A stretch of 64,000 nt of DNA from Tribonema minus (lineage: Eukaryota; Sar; Xanthophyceae; Tribonematales; Tribonemataceae): the NCBI GenBank assembly GCA_017506865.1, contig JAFCMP010000510.1, positions 62,001 to 126,000 on the forward strand, given 5' to 3'. The notes beneath the pieces are model-generated. The model was not told the origin of the DNA. It ran no database searches and saw only the letters and a list, made by a program, of their open reading frames with translations. This document shows, in pieces, positions 20,501-28,363 of this stretch. Position 1 is the stretch's first letter. Every line of letters begins with the position of its first letter. The position numbers and the translations under genes are program-made.

Positions 20501-23492
20501 GAATTGCGGGGCCTACTGTAAAACCCGGCGGTTGAGAAGGCTGTAATTCAAGTGGATTTTGCCTTGAGAGTTTGGCTGATTAATATACGTTGCTATATGC
20601 AGTGCATATACTATAGATATACTCCCAAGAAGCACGCTATAATTATACGTGATATGCCATATAGGATGGGAAATTTCATTATACGCTGGTCGGCGATACT
20701 TTTTCTGTTTGCAGGTGTATGAATTACGGGGCCTGCTGTACTACGCGGCGGTGGAGAAGTTTGTGGGCGCGTTTGACGTGCTCGGCGACCCCCCTGAGGT
20801 GGAGCTGTGCTTGCTCCAGGCGGAGCTGTGCGACTACAGCGCCATGCAGGTGACATGACTTCAACATTGAAGTTTATTATGTGACTTGACATTGATTTAT
20901 AGAAGTATGACAAATGTCCGTGGTGCTTGAGAGAATCGGAAAAAAAATTCCTTGTTTGGTCACATGATTTCCCTTTTGCTTGCCGAGAGGTGACAAGTCT
21001 ACCTGAAGCATCGACTGATGTTTGTAATTTCGGTGGTGCCTGTTCGCACTTGGGGCATGGCGGAGCTGTATACAGCGCCATGCAGGTGACGCTACCAGGC
21101 TACTACTTCAGCGTTGAAGTATCTGATGTGACAGGAGTGACGAAGCAGATGTAGATGTAGTGTTCTGTTTGTTTGTGGTGCTGAGCATGGCAGCATGATG
21201 TGATCCATGCTGCAAAGTGCTGAGCATGGCAGCATGATGTGATCCATGCTGCAAAGAACGTCAAGAGTGATGTATTTGAAGCTTGCGTCCCCCTCACCCC
21301 CCCTGCCCGCAGGCCATCAGCATGCTGAGCCAACGCTAGCTGAATGCTGGCAAACACCTGTATCAGGCTCTCAGGCCCAAAGCCAATACCTTTGAAAGCT
21401 TTTAAAGTCAAATGCTGCTATTGTGATACAAACGGTAGATGTTGGAGTCCCCCCTTTCCCCGCCGTTCTCCGCAGGGCCCATTACCTTTGAACAATGGTA
21501 AATGAGCAACTGTAAACGATGCTCTTTCATGCGAGGTCTGTGTTGCGCCCCTCCCCTTTCTGCCGCCTTGAGAAACTGGAAATGAACAGTTGCAAATGGT
21601 GCTCATGCAATCAAGGTTCATGCCCCCTCCTCCCCTTCTCTGCAGGCCATGCCGAGCGAGCAGTGCACAAATGACGGAAACTACCTGCGCATCAGGGTGT
21701 CAAGCCTCTTTCATTCAAAGTGTGCGTCTGCTTTGTCCCCCTTCGACCTTTGGACACTTGCAATCTCCCTTGCTTGATGCGCTCTGTGCCTCAACTTTTG
21801 GAGGTTGTGCCCCAACCCTGTCCCCCCTGCCCACAGGCCATTAGCACGCTGAGTGAACGGTACTCCAATGTCGGCAAGCACCTGCGCATCAGGGCCCTCA
21901 AGCCCAGCACCCTGCGCGTAATGGGCAAGCAGGAGGCGCTGTTGGCGCCTGGCCTCCTAAACGTCACCTTCTCGCCTCAAAATCAGGTATTTCATTCATT
22001 CATGAACTCATTCCTGCAGAGGGTGCTCAAGCCCAGCACCCCGCGCATACTGACCAAGCAGGAAGCGCTGCTAGCGCTTGGCCTTCTCAACGTCACCTTC
22101 TCGCCTCGAAATCAGGTTGTTCATTCATTCATGAATTCATTCAAGCACGTGCGCATTAGAGCCCTCAAGCTCAACGGCCTTTGTGGATTGTTTAAGCGGG
22201 AGACGCTGCTGGCGCCTGGCCACCTCAACGTCACATTTTCGCCTTGAAATCAGATGCGTCGAATTTATTCACTCATTCATGAATTCATTCAAGCACCTGC
22301 GCATCAAGGCCGTACAGCCCAACATCCTGCGTGAATTAGGCAAGCAGGTGGCTCTGCTGGCGCCTGGCTATCTCAACGTCACCTTCTTGCCCCGAAATCA
22401 GGTGCCTGATTCATTAATTCATAACTTCACAACAAGATGTATTCATTCTTGCGAATATTGATTGCTGCTGGCGCCCAGCCTCGTAATCAAGGTCACCTCC
22501 TCGCCTCAAAATCAGGTAGAAGTATTTCATTCATTCACTCATGACTTCATTCAAGCACCTGCACATCAGGGCCCTCAAGCCCAGCATGTGAATTGGGTAA
22601 GCAGGAAGCCTCGCTGGCGATATACATCAACAGCTGTGCCTCTCACAACTGCCGCCGCACTCTGTCATCACAATAGGCACAAACAGCTGTGCCTCTCACA
22701 ACTACCGCTGCGACACCGCGTGCATGACAGGAGGTGCACCTGCACGTTCCTCAGCTCCATGTGCTAACGCCATGTACTACTGTAACCAGGAAGGCTTTCA
22801 CCTGTGTGCTCTGGTTGTGCCGACAGGTAGGCATAGTGTGCTCTTCGCTCCAACGTGATTGCGCGAATCTCAACCCAGTCCGATGCTCACACCAGCACCC
22901 GCCGCCGCGATGCGCATGGCACGAGGAGCACCTTCACTCTGCCGTCGCAAGACGCTTGATGAACAGCCGTGCCTCGCGCAACTACTGTACCGTGTGCCCC
23001 TGACAACCACCGCCGCGGCACCCTGCCATCACGATAACCCCTAACACAGCTGTGCCTCTCACACCGCGTGCACGCAGGAGGAGCACCTGCACGCGCCCCA
23101 CCTTGACGTCGTGCGTGGTAGCGGCAAGAGGAGCTCCTGTACTCTGTTGTCACAACGGGGCTCAATAAGTTACAACAGCTGTTACGCCTGTCTTCACAGT
23201 ATGCTTTATTAGCAGTTGTGCCCCTCACATCATCTATACTGCTGTGGCTCTCACACCGTCCGCACGGCAGGCGGAGCACCTGCACGCGCCCCATCTCGAC
23301 ATCGTGCGCGCCAGCGGCAACACCAGCGACGACGACAGCGACAGCAGCAGCAGCGACGCACGCGCTGCCGCCGATGCTGCTGCTGCTGCTGCTGCTGCGG
23401 AAGACGCGGAACCGCGAATAGCGCGGCAGGTCTCGCATCAGACGCGTCAGCGGCGGCCCTCGGTGGAGCCGCCAGATATCGCCATTGTGTAA
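2397..23492 (+). CDS. SulP/SLC26-type anion (sulfate) transporter with STAS domain, whole visible gene
   Basis: Twelve exons joined at GT-AG sites give one uninterrupted frame of 666 codons including TAA; the 5' end is incomplete. Residues 30-55 carry the first SulP membrane segment, with Pro-Thr-Ser-Val-Ala-Phe-Ala-Phe and then Met-Asp-Pro. Exon 2 carries Arg-Pro-Gly-Met followed by an Asn-Ala-Gly-Ala-rich segment. Exon 3 holds Gly-Phe-Val-Asn-Gly-Leu. Exons 4-6 and 8-9 hold further transmembrane helices, including Ile-Glu-Ser-Leu and Asp-Leu-Ala-Ile-Ala. Exons 10-11 form a STAS domain. The tail is Ser/Asp then Ala rich. Family members exchange or co-transport sulfate, bicarbonate or related anions across the plasma or an internal membrane; the substrate cannot be told here. 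Length fits the family. Introns are dominated by partial copies of the adjacent exons. Confidence 0.93.
2568..2688 (+). other. Transporter intron 1
   Basis: A compact 121-base intron (GTGAGA ... CTCAG) that lacks echoes, unlike almost every other intron here. It carries one copy of the AACTTGAAGTT palindrome near 2646. It shows what an unexpanded intron of this genome looks like. Confidence 0.8.
2689..2814 (+). CDS. Transporter exon 2
   Basis: 42 codons, phase 0 on both sides, encoding the next SulP helix pair including Arg-Pro-Gly-Met and an Asn-Ala-Gly-Ala-Val-Ala-Ala segment matching the family's conserved glycine/alanine-rich region. Donor GTGAGT. Four diverged partial copies follow in the intron. 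Confidence 0.93.
2815..4017 (+). repeat. Intron 2 with echoes of exons 2 and 3
   Basis: Copies of the last part of exon 2 lie at about 2853-2941, 2979-3074, 3113-3206 and 3255-3290. Most are followed by GTG and the same intron start (a CACTGGTTGAA-like motif). Copies of the intron end and first part of exon 3 lie at about 3449-3540, 3630-3695 and 3800-3905, each preceded by the same CAGCAG...CTGCAG-type acceptor context. Several copies contain stops or shifts, so they look like decayed duplicates. Confidence 0.9.
4018..4191 (+). CDS. Transporter exon 3
   Basis: 58 codons, phase 0 on both sides. It encodes a membrane segment, a Leu-Leu-Arg-Val-Gly-Arg linker and Gly-Phe-Val-Asn-Gly-Leu-Ser, the strongly conserved SulP motif for the middle of the transport domain. 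This copy, unlike three partial ones upstream and three downstream, holds both halves intact. Donor GTACTG. Confidence 0.95.
4650..4830. repeat. AGTACTCG-type subterminal repeats, left
   Basis: Clustered short motifs built on AGTACTCG and AGTACTCGAGTACT (a palindrome), repeated in both orientations. The same motif set recurs at 5680-5835 and 6585-6830. Such subterminal clusters commonly serve as transposase binding arrays in hAT elements; that role is inferred here. Confidence 0.75.
4816..5591 (+). pseudogene. LINE-like reverse transcriptase C-terminal remnant
   Basis: The frame from about 4864 to 5591, broken by one TAG at 5329-5331, resembles the C-terminal part of algal non-LTR retrotransposon proteins. 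It has a His/Cys cluster near residues 45-65, an Arg-Ala-Asp then Leu-Asp-Thr-Ser-Val block, Gly-Tyr-Ala-Ala, and Phe-Val-Pro-Phe-Val-Gln-Glu-Ser-Tyr-Gly after the stop. The reverse transcriptase core itself is absent. It lies inside the hAT-like element, so it was nested or captured there. Family assignment is from memory of the motif pattern and is moderate. Confidence 0.55.
5675..5840. repeat. AGTACTCG-type repeats, middle
   Basis: A dense run of GAGTACT/AGTACTCG motifs just after the LINE-like remnant. It may mark the original right border of a smaller element into which or beside which more sequence was later added. Confidence 0.7.
6585..6830. repeat. AGTACTCG-type subterminal repeats, right
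   Basis: Repeats of a 40-45-base unit containing TTTTCCGGGAGTAGTACTCG, matching the left zone near 4750 in part. It ends at the right inverted repeat of the 4641-6836 element. Confidence 0.75.
7970..8149 (+). CDS. Transporter exon 4
   Basis: 60 codons, phase 0. A Gly/Ser-rich loop is followed by Trp-Ile-Ala-Gly and a membrane helix ending Ala-Pro-Arg-Ile-Ile-Arg-Lys. This corresponds to the family segment that precedes the conserved proline of the next helix (supplied by exon 5). Acceptor ATCACCAG, donor GTATAC. Confidence 0.93.
8150..9534 (+). repeat. Intron 4: echoes of exons 4 and 5 plus a dispersed repeat
   Basis: Copies of the last 65-70 bases of exon 4 with the donor lie at about 8219-8288, 8428-8492, 8571-8634 and 8702-8768. 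Several are followed by the same ACTTCAACTTGAAGT palindrome that follows the real donor at 8157. One clear copy of the start of exon 5 with its acceptor lies at 9152-9216. A dispersed coding-like repeat fills 9280-9480, and a (TA)n run lies at 9507-9522 next to the acceptor. Confidence 0.9.
9280..9480 (+). repeat. Dispersed coding-like repeat, copies 1-2
   Basis: Two tandem units. Each reads Gly-Gly-Arg-His, then Leu-Thr...Pro, then Leu-Glu-Leu-Tyr-Asp, and between them Trp-Pro-Ile-Ala-Ala-Ala. A closely similar third unit lies 7 kb away at 16303-16430 in intron 6. The protein-level similarity across copies suggests a mobile or duplicated coding fragment of unknown origin. Confidence 0.6.
9535..9657 (+). 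CDS. Transporter exon 5
   Basis: 41 codons, phase 0. It begins Val-Pro-Ala-Ala-Leu, the conserved start of a SulP helix after the Lys/Pro turn, and ends Asp-Val-Ala-Pro-Ile-Ser-Gly-Ser-Leu-Pro, matching the family's conserved loop. Donor GTACGT. Confidence 0.93.
9658..10904 (+). repeat. Intron 5: echoes of exons 5 and 6
   Basis: Copies of the end of exon 5 with donor are at 9801-9859 and, shorter, 10000-10032. Copies of the start of exon 6 with acceptor are at about 10390-10472, 10578-10663 and 10760-10835. The last is preceded by a poly-C run at 10738-10752. The stretch 10035-10230 shows nothing clear. Confidence 0.88.
10905..11113 (+). CDS. Transporter exon 6
   Basis: 209 bases, phase 0 in and phase 2 out. 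It encodes a helix with Ala-Val-Met-Pro-Thr-Ala and Ile-Ala-Leu-Ile-Glu-Ser-Leu. The latter is a SulP signature, with the glutamate in the transport domain. A charged loop follows. The donor GTGAGC splits the terminal Trp codon, completed by the first base of exon 7. Confidence 0.94.
12098..12120 (+). repeat. Interstitial TTAGGG tract
   Basis: Three to four TTAGGG-like units directly after an exon-6 echo, in place of the usual donor context. Confidence 0.85.
12575..14190. repeat. 539-bp tandem repeat, three units
   Basis: Units start near 12581, 13119 and 13658 (spacing 538-539) and are nearly identical, so they are recent. Each holds a short CCCTAA tract, then a TATATATAAAAG box, then a GTGGTGGTGG run. 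The third unit merges into the left arm of the foldback that follows. The similar minus-strand reading frames in each unit are by-products of the repeat. A TATA-like box in every unit raises the possibility of a repeated small transcript, but nothing confirms one. Confidence 0.9.
14130..14467 (+). repeat. Foldback left arm
   Basis: About 338 bases that match the reverse complement of 14683-15030. The outer part is also the end of the 539-bp repeat unit (GTGGTGGTGG, then TGTCACTTTT). The two arms could form a long hairpin around a 215-base centre. Confidence 0.85.
14468..14682. other. Foldback centre
   Basis: Unique 215-base spacer between the two inverted arms. No gene seen. Confidence 0.7.
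14683..15030 (-). repeat. Foldback right arm
   Basis: Inverted match to 14130-14467, including the AAGTGCTATGCGATTAAAGT end next to the centre and a CCACCACCAC run at the outside. Together with the tandem units this resembles foldback-type DNA transposons, which have long inverted arms with internal tandem repeats; no transposase is present. Confidence 0.8.
16303..16430 (+). repeat. Dispersed coding-like repeat, copy 3
   Basis: Reads Trp-Pro-Met-Ala-Ala..., Gly-Gly-Arg-His-Trp-Arg-Leu-Thr and Leu-Glu-Leu-Tyr-Asp-Leu-Leu, like the two units at 9280-9480. The nucleotide match is high over about 110 bases. Confidence 0.6.
16869..16940 (+). CDS. Transporter exon 7
   Basis: 72 bases, entering at phase 2 and leaving at phase 2. 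It encodes Gly-Ala-Thr-Asn-Ser-Val-Ile-Gly-Val-Phe-Gly and Gly-Gly-Cys, the family's conserved Gln-Gly-x-x-Asn...Gly-Gly-x-x-Gly-Cys region. Donor GTGAGT. Confidence 0.93.
16941..17560 (+). repeat. Intron 7: exon-7 echoes
   Basis: Copies of exon 7 lie at 16988-17041 and 17089-17140, the second with its GTGAGT. The rest up to the poly-C tract (17492-17508) and acceptor is featureless. Confidence 0.85.
17561..17801 (+). CDS. Transporter exon 8
   Basis: Enters at phase 2, leaves at phase 0. It encodes Asn-Leu-Lys-Ser-Gly-Gly-x-Thr-Arg, two membrane helices around Glu-Ile-Ile-Pro-Val-Ala, and Phe-Glu-Trp-Ser-Ser-Leu, all matching SulP order. It ends in a basic Arg/Lys stretch. Donor GTGCGC. Confidence 0.95.
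17802..19157 (+). repeat. Intron 8: echoes of exons 8 and 9
   Basis: Six copies of the last 40-55 bases of exon 8 lie at about 17919-17971, 18098-18145, 18297-18341, 18450-18497, 18617-18667 and 18764-18801, most followed by GTGCG or GTAC donors. Copies of the start of exon 9 with GCCACAG acceptor lie at about 18863-18950 and 19010-19052. CCCTAA tracts lie at 18955-18990 and 19100-19115. Confidence 0.92.
18940..18990 (-). repeat. Interstitial telomeric-like tract
   Basis: Degenerate CCCTAA units between two exon-9 echoes, opposite in orientation to the tract at 919-965. Confidence 0.75.
19158..19352 (+). CDS. Transporter exon 9
   Basis: 65 codons, phase 0. It carries the last SulP helices (Ala-Val-Val-Thr-Val-Ile-Thr-Pro, Asp-Leu-Ala-Ile-Ala-Val, Phe-Ala-Trp-Gln) and the linker to the STAS domain. 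Acceptor GCCACAG, donor GTATTT. Confidence 0.95.
19353..20714 (+). repeat. Intron 9: echoes of exons 9 and 10
   Basis: Copies of the end of exon 9 lie at about 19428-19523 (with GTATTT donor) and 19624-19715. A start-of-exon-10 copy lies at 20485-20545. Between them, 19770-20345 holds weaker mutual repeats around a CTGCATCTGC motif (near 19857, 20025, 20143) and TTAGGG tracts at 20223-20290. Confidence 0.82.
20223..20290 (+). repeat. Interstitial TTAGGG tract
   Basis: Degenerate then clean TTAGGG units inside intron 9. Confidence 0.8.
20715..20849 (+). CDS. Transporter exon 10 (STAS domain, first half)
   Basis: 45 codons, phase 0. It starts Val-Tyr-Glu-Leu-Arg-Gly, the canonical first STAS strand. 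It ends Asp-Tyr-Ser-Ala-Met-Gln, aligning with the STAS loop that carries the conserved Asp-x-Ser. Donor GTGACA. Confidence 0.94.
20850..21836 (+). repeat. Intron 10: echoes of exons 10 and 11, 42-bp doublet
   Basis: A copy of the end of exon 10 lies at 21056-21090. Copies of the start of exon 11 lie at about 21312-21390, 21471-21500 and 21643-21705. A perfect-looking direct doublet of about 42 bases occupies 21178-21262. Confidence 0.85.
21837..21986 (+). CDS. Transporter exon 11 (STAS domain, second half)
   Basis: 50 codons, phase 0, starting Ala-Ile-Ser-Thr-Leu-Ser-Glu-Arg-Tyr and continuing with the helix-strand-helix of a STAS fold (Leu-Arg-Ile-Arg-Ala-Leu-Lys-Pro). Donor GTATTT. The reading frame stays open past the donor through two echoes. 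Confidence 0.92.
21987..23270 (+). repeat. Intron 11: echoes of exons 11 and 12
   Basis: Copies of the end of exon 11 lie at about 22017-22114, 22146-22248, 22290-22402, 22461-22516 and 22553-22606, each followed by the TTCATTCATTCATGA-like intron start. Copies of the start of exon 12 (GAGGAGCACCTGCAC-like) lie at about 22730-22765, 22915-22940 and 23073-23150. Confidence 0.9.
23271..23492 (+). CDS. Transporter exon 12, C-terminal tail and stop
   Basis: His-Leu-His-Ala-Pro closes the STAS domain. An acidic Ser/Asp run (a candidate phosphorylation patch), an alanine run from a GCTGCTGCTG stretch and a basic tail follow, then TAA at 23490-23492. This end is low-complexity and less certain than the membrane part. 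Confidence 0.8.
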   Translation, partial: AEHLHAPHLDIVRASGNTSDDDSDSSSSDARAAADAAAAAAAAEDAEPRIARQVSHQTRQRRPSVEPPDIAIV

Positions 23493-25290
23493 TCTTGCGG
23501 GGGGCGGTTGTTGCCACGGCTGAGCCGCCAGATATCGCCGTTGTGTAATTGCGGGGGCATATGTTGCCGTGGCGTGATCGCAGCATGGCGCGTTGATGAG
23601 GGTGGCCGAGCGCTGCTGCCGCTGCTGCTGCTGCTGAGCACTGAGCACTGGTGCGGCAGCAGCGCGCGGTCCTGCCGCGGAAGAGTCGGCGATCATGTGG
23701 AGGGCAGCAAGTCCAATCCGGTGAACACATGGCGGCAGCTAATGCGGCAAAGCAGCAGTGGCGGCGGCGACGGCAGCAGTGGTGGCCACGAAGGCGGCGA
23801 CGGTGGCGGCGGCGGCGACGGCGGCGACGATGACGGCGGCGGCAGGCCCTGCGCGAGCGTGGCTGCACCGCTGAGCATCTGCCACAGTTGCTGCAGCAGC
23901 GCGTGCGCAATGTTGGGCGTTACACTGCGGCGACCGATGTCGGCAGCCAATGCAGCGAAGCGGCAGTGGCGGCGGTGGCGGAGGTGGCAGCAGTGGCGGC
24001 TATGGCGTGGCGGCAGCAGTGGCGGCGGCGGTGGCGGCAGCGGCGGCGGCGGCGGCAGCGGCGGGCCGAGGGATGCGTAGCAACGCACAGGGACGCGTGG
24101 CAAGGGAGGGCGTGCGTAGGCACGTAGCGGCAATGGCGACGCTCAACTCCTGCCGCATGCACATATTGTAGGTGGGTGCGGTACTATGCTGAGCTACTTG
24201 CGCGTCAGGCTTGTCAGATAGTTGATGGACGCCGCGTGACAGTTGAAGTGCTGCTTAGCGGCACTCTGAAGTTTGCACGGCAAGGCTTCTTACTACTGCT
24301 GCTGCATTGTCCGCAGGCTGCATCGCAGGGTCTGCAGATGGCGGATGCTCCACGTTCATTGTTCTAGCATGGGTTCTCATCGTATGCCTGACATAACGAC
24401 ATGGCCAGGTGGCCATCTGCTCGTGCGTCCAGTTTGCAGGTAACAGTGAGTGAACTGTGCGAGAGTGTTGTGAGATGCTGCTCAGCAGTACTTCGAAGAT
24501 ACAACGCTCTACTTTTGCAGCCACTTTGTCATTTTCAATATTATTCATACTATCTGTGCGTTCCATTTATATGCGCGTTTGCTGCCCCGGTGCGTCTCTC
24601 CCGCAGACGTTTTGTCCTCCATTACCTGGTACCATATTCACTCCTGGCCAAGGCACGGGGCATGACTCAAGACTCAAGACTCATACCATCAACTTGTGAC
24701 TGGAACACGGGACGCAACGTTTGGCAGGGGAGGGAGAGAGGGGGGGGGGCAAGTGTTCGGGTGCTCCGGATTTCGGGTGCTCCAGAGTATTACGGTACTA
24801 TACCAGGCGCAATGAGCAAGGGTGACAGCACGCGTCCCTCTTGGTCGCTTTTTGAAGTGGGGTAAAGGAAGGGGGGGGGGGAGTGCATCATGTGTGTACA
24901 AATCGGCAGTCGTGCTCTGAGCACTGTGTGCATCTTACGGGACGCACCGGTGACAGACAAGCGATGTGCGCAGCGGCGTTGCGGCAATTGGCGTCTACGG
25001 ACTCCGACCGTGCGCACGCAAGCCTTTAGGGCATGATGTGTGTGGGCATCACACGCGCTTTCCGTCTGTCTCACGTCAGTTTTCCGCCCTGACATTTTCA
25101 ATAAAACTGCTCACTTTCATACAAGTGTTGTGCACAATGAGCGGAGGATGGCATTGAGCTGTTCTGCAGTTGGCTGATCCGGATGAGCATTTCTGCAGCA
25201 TCTGGCTTCACCCCCCAAGTACGGGGCATGAAGTTTCCGGCCATGCGCCCTCATTACTAGTAGTGTGTGTTCATGCTCAGCGTTTGGGAG
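23493..25290. other. 3' flank of transporter
   Basis: The last 25 coding bases with the stop codon are duplicated at 23524-23550. 23740-24075 is a GGC/GCG-rich low-complexity stretch that opens reading frames on all strands, giving glycine-, arginine- or proline-rich by-products. 24176-25290 shows no recognisable gene; poly-G runs lie at 24740-24750 and 24870-24880. Confidence 0.6.
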
Positions 25291-26214
25291 CGGCTTGTGC
25301 AGACATTTTCGTACGGGCATACATACTGCTTGATCTTGTGGTAGACGGCACATGGTAGACTGTTGCATGTTGCTGCCAGTTTCCATGACTTTGCAGCACA
25401 CTGGTCGTCCATCATGTTGCTGATGTCGTCAGTCCTGATGGTCATCCCATATGTGTTGATACCTCAACCTTAAGACTAAACGGCTGTCAGTACTGTTTAT
25501 CAGTGCTTGCCTAAAGCGCGAAAGAGCACACATGGTTGTGTCAGGCTTGCTACCAGAATCTACATCTTCTTTGTGACAAAGTGCCTCTATGCAAATTGAC
25601 AATGACTTCGTCATGTACCAATTCGGGTGCCACGGAGTGGTGTGCTGGTGATCAGCAATGCTGCTGTGGTGGCAAGCAGCGTGCCGCTCACCAAAATACT
25701 GAGTGAGAATATCATGCAGATCTGTAGTAAACGTGGCACATCATCAGGCAACCTGCAGAAAGAGTTTAAATCCTGCGCTGATGGGTTCTCCCCCATTAAC
25801 TGCCTTACGTAAGCTACAGGACCTGGTCGTCCAAATGAGTAAATGAGAGAGAGCCACCCTGTCTCAAACGATGCATATCCCAGAGGCCAGCAGGTGAGGT
25901 GGCGGCGAAGTATGCGTGGCAGTGAGCTCCCAGCGAAGCAGAAGCTGTTTCTGGTTGCTGCTTTGTCATGCTGAGCAGTTTGCCTGCCATAAGGCGCAGA
26001 GAGAAGCATGAGCAGCAACAGATGCTGCAGCAGCTGCAATGGTTGAGGTTGCATGAAGAGTTGAAGGACAATGCATCAGAAGAGCTCCAAGCACTAGTAA
26101 AGCTTTCAAGTGAATCCCGTACAATGCCAACGTGAGCACTGAGCGATTCTTGCCGATACTTGAAGTTGTGGTTTTTGGATCAGCTTGCAATCTTCATGTT
26201 TGTGTACTTGTTAT

Positions 26215-26355
26215 TATTTCCGCTCAGGGCGCAAAAAAAGCCCAGATGATGGTCTAACTTGATGCTGCTGTACGAACCTACATGTCGTAAGACTTCTGAA
26301 AGAGTCTCAACGACAACCACTCAAACGCCGCCGCCGCCAAATGGCATCTCGGGAT
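26215..26355 (-). repeat. Dispersed repeat DR2, inverted copy
   Basis: The reverse complement matches 40720-40865: CTCAGGGCGC, AAAGCCCAGATGAT, CTACATGTCGTA and a shared ACGACAACCACTCAAACGCC stretch. The reading frame that runs through it to 26594 has no recognised domain. Confidence 0.6.
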
Positions 26356-27139
26356 CCTCCCCTACGTCCTCCGTTGTGTGCCCCCCCCCCCTGGATTCTG
26401 CCATGTGTGTCATGACACGGCTAGAGTACGCCATGTGGAGCGCTGCCGACATTGCCGAGCGTATGCGCGCCAGGGCGATGCCCTTAATGTTCGTGTACTT
26501 CAAAGTACAACGAGTTAAAACAAGGCGACACACCTACAACATGGCATTTCCACAGCCACAAGAGGAATATAATAAAAGTACAAGCCTTTTATAGGTCGAG
26601 TGGTCAGTGCACTTCATCACCAGCAGACACACGTGAGAACACGAAGGCAAGGGCTGTTCACGTGGTCAAAACATGTATTGTCATTCTGTGGAGAGAGGGA
26701 GGGGCGGGGTATGCAATACCCTCCCTGATTTCTGGGTCTGATTGGCTGCAACTCTGCTCTCCTGGCAGTGCCCCCCCCCCCCCCCCCCCCCCTCCCCTTC
26801 TCACTTGACCCTTGCGAAGTCCACACACTTGGCCGAGAAAATGAGCGTGGTGGGTGGGTACTACTATTGTCGTGCTGGCGCAAACCAGCACCGGCTCGCT
26901 GTCCTGCCAGTGCACCAATGAGAAAAGGATATGGCGAAGTTTTGAAAACTACAGATACTGCCCTTGACTGCATGCCCTATATCACCTCTGTCGCCGCCAT
27001 GCTGGCCGCCAACACGGCTGCTCCCCTGTGTGCCCCCGCCCCGCTGCACCCCTCTCTCCGCCCCGCATGCGCCATGACCGTCCCTGCTGTAAGCCAGGGT
27101 AGGCTACTCCGGGCATCCGTGCGCGCGCGCCCACTCCAG

Positions 27140-28363
27140 CACATCATGGTTCCCGCCGAACGCAGCAAAACTGCAAGTGGACGAGTCCCAAGGACAGCCG
27201 TTTGCGCGGGCCCACTGCAGTGTGTGGAGGTGCCCGCCCAGCGCCGCAGAAGTGCACGTGGTCACATCCCACGGGCACCCGATGGCGCGTGCCTATTGCA
27301 GCACCTCGAGGTGCCCGTTCAAAGCAGCGACGCTGCACGTTGCCGTGTCCCACGGGCAGCCATTGGCGTGTGCCCATTGCACCACCTCGAAGTGCCCGTT
27401 ACAGGCAGCCTCACTGCAGGTGCGCTCGTTCCATAAGCAGCCGTTGGCGCGTGCCCAGCGCAGCACCTCGAACTGGCCAGCAGCGGCAGCGTAGCTGCAG
27501 GTAAAATCATTCCATGGGCACCCGTTGGCGCGCGCCCAGCGCAACACCTCGAGGTGCCCGCTACCAGCAGCGCTACAGCAGGTGTACTCGTTCCATGGGC
27601 AGCCGTTGCCGCGCAGCCATTGCAGCACGTTAAGGTACCCGGCTGCTGCGGCCGCGGCGCATGTCAAAGCACGCCATGGGCAAGCAGTGGCGCGAGCCCA
27701 CTGCAGGACGTGAAGCTGCCTGCCCTCTGCGGCGCTGTCACAGATGTAGTCATCCCCCGGGCAGCCGTTGGCGTGCGCCCACTGCAGCACCTCGAGATGT
27801 CCGTGCTCAGTGGCTTTGATGCATGTCTCCTTGTCCCATGGGCAACCGTTGGCTCGCGCCCACTGAAGCACAGCAAGACTCCCGCGAGACGCAGCCTCTG
27901 TGCATGTGCTCTCACCCCAGGGGCAGCCGTGGCCTCGCAGCCACAGCAGAACGTCCAGGTGCTCTCCGCGAGCAGCTAGCTCACAGAGGCCTGACAGGGG
28001 CAGCTTGTGGGTCGTATGGATCAGACGCAGGCCATTGAGCTCGCCACAGCGCGCGCACGATTGCTGGGCTGTGCCGAGCTCTAAGCCGTTTTCGAGGGCC
28101 CACCGCAACAGGCTGGCGCTGGCGGCAGCTTCGGCTGCCACGGTGAAGCGTATCCTGTCGGCTCCATGGATAAATACTGTTTTGTTGTAATAGATGTGTT
28201 TCTTGACGTCTTTGTGTCTCTGCTCTGTGACGCTAAGAAACGTGCGGCAGGCGCTCCTGACCGTGACGGAGGGAGCCAGGAAGGCAAGGATCCGCGAAGC
28301 CAGCGTAAGCATTGGATGGTCTGCTGCGCTGCTTCCCGTGCATCGTACTTTGGGCCCTGCCAT
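27140..28363 (-). pseudogene. Ankyrin-like repeat protein, paralogue A (interrupted)
   Basis: Starts at ATG 28363; this start is conserved in all three copies of the gene here. An N-terminal segment (about residues 15-45) looks F-box-like, with Leu-Ala-Ser-Arg-Ile-Leu-Ala-Phe-Leu. Then come 27-residue repeats of the form Gly-His-Leu-Glu-Val-Leu-Gln-Trp-Ala-Arg-Ala-Asn-Gly-Cys-Pro-Trp. Eight are intact; in the ninth the Trp codon TGG reads TAG (27293-27295). The frame stays open for two more repeats and loses register at the last one, apparently by a 2-base loss relative to paralogue B. Such proteins are usually protein-interaction scaffolds. A 356-residue product may still be made. Confidence 0.8.

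Noticed and set aside
2815-23270. Assembly artefact as the source of the tandem exon copies
   Set aside because: Copies have many independent substitutions, stops and insertions of different elements, and occur in the same pattern in four genes on both strands.
23251-23910. 219-codon Arg-rich minus-strand frame and overlapping Gly-rich frames
   Set aside because: By-product of GGC and GCTGCTG repeats opposite the transporter tail.
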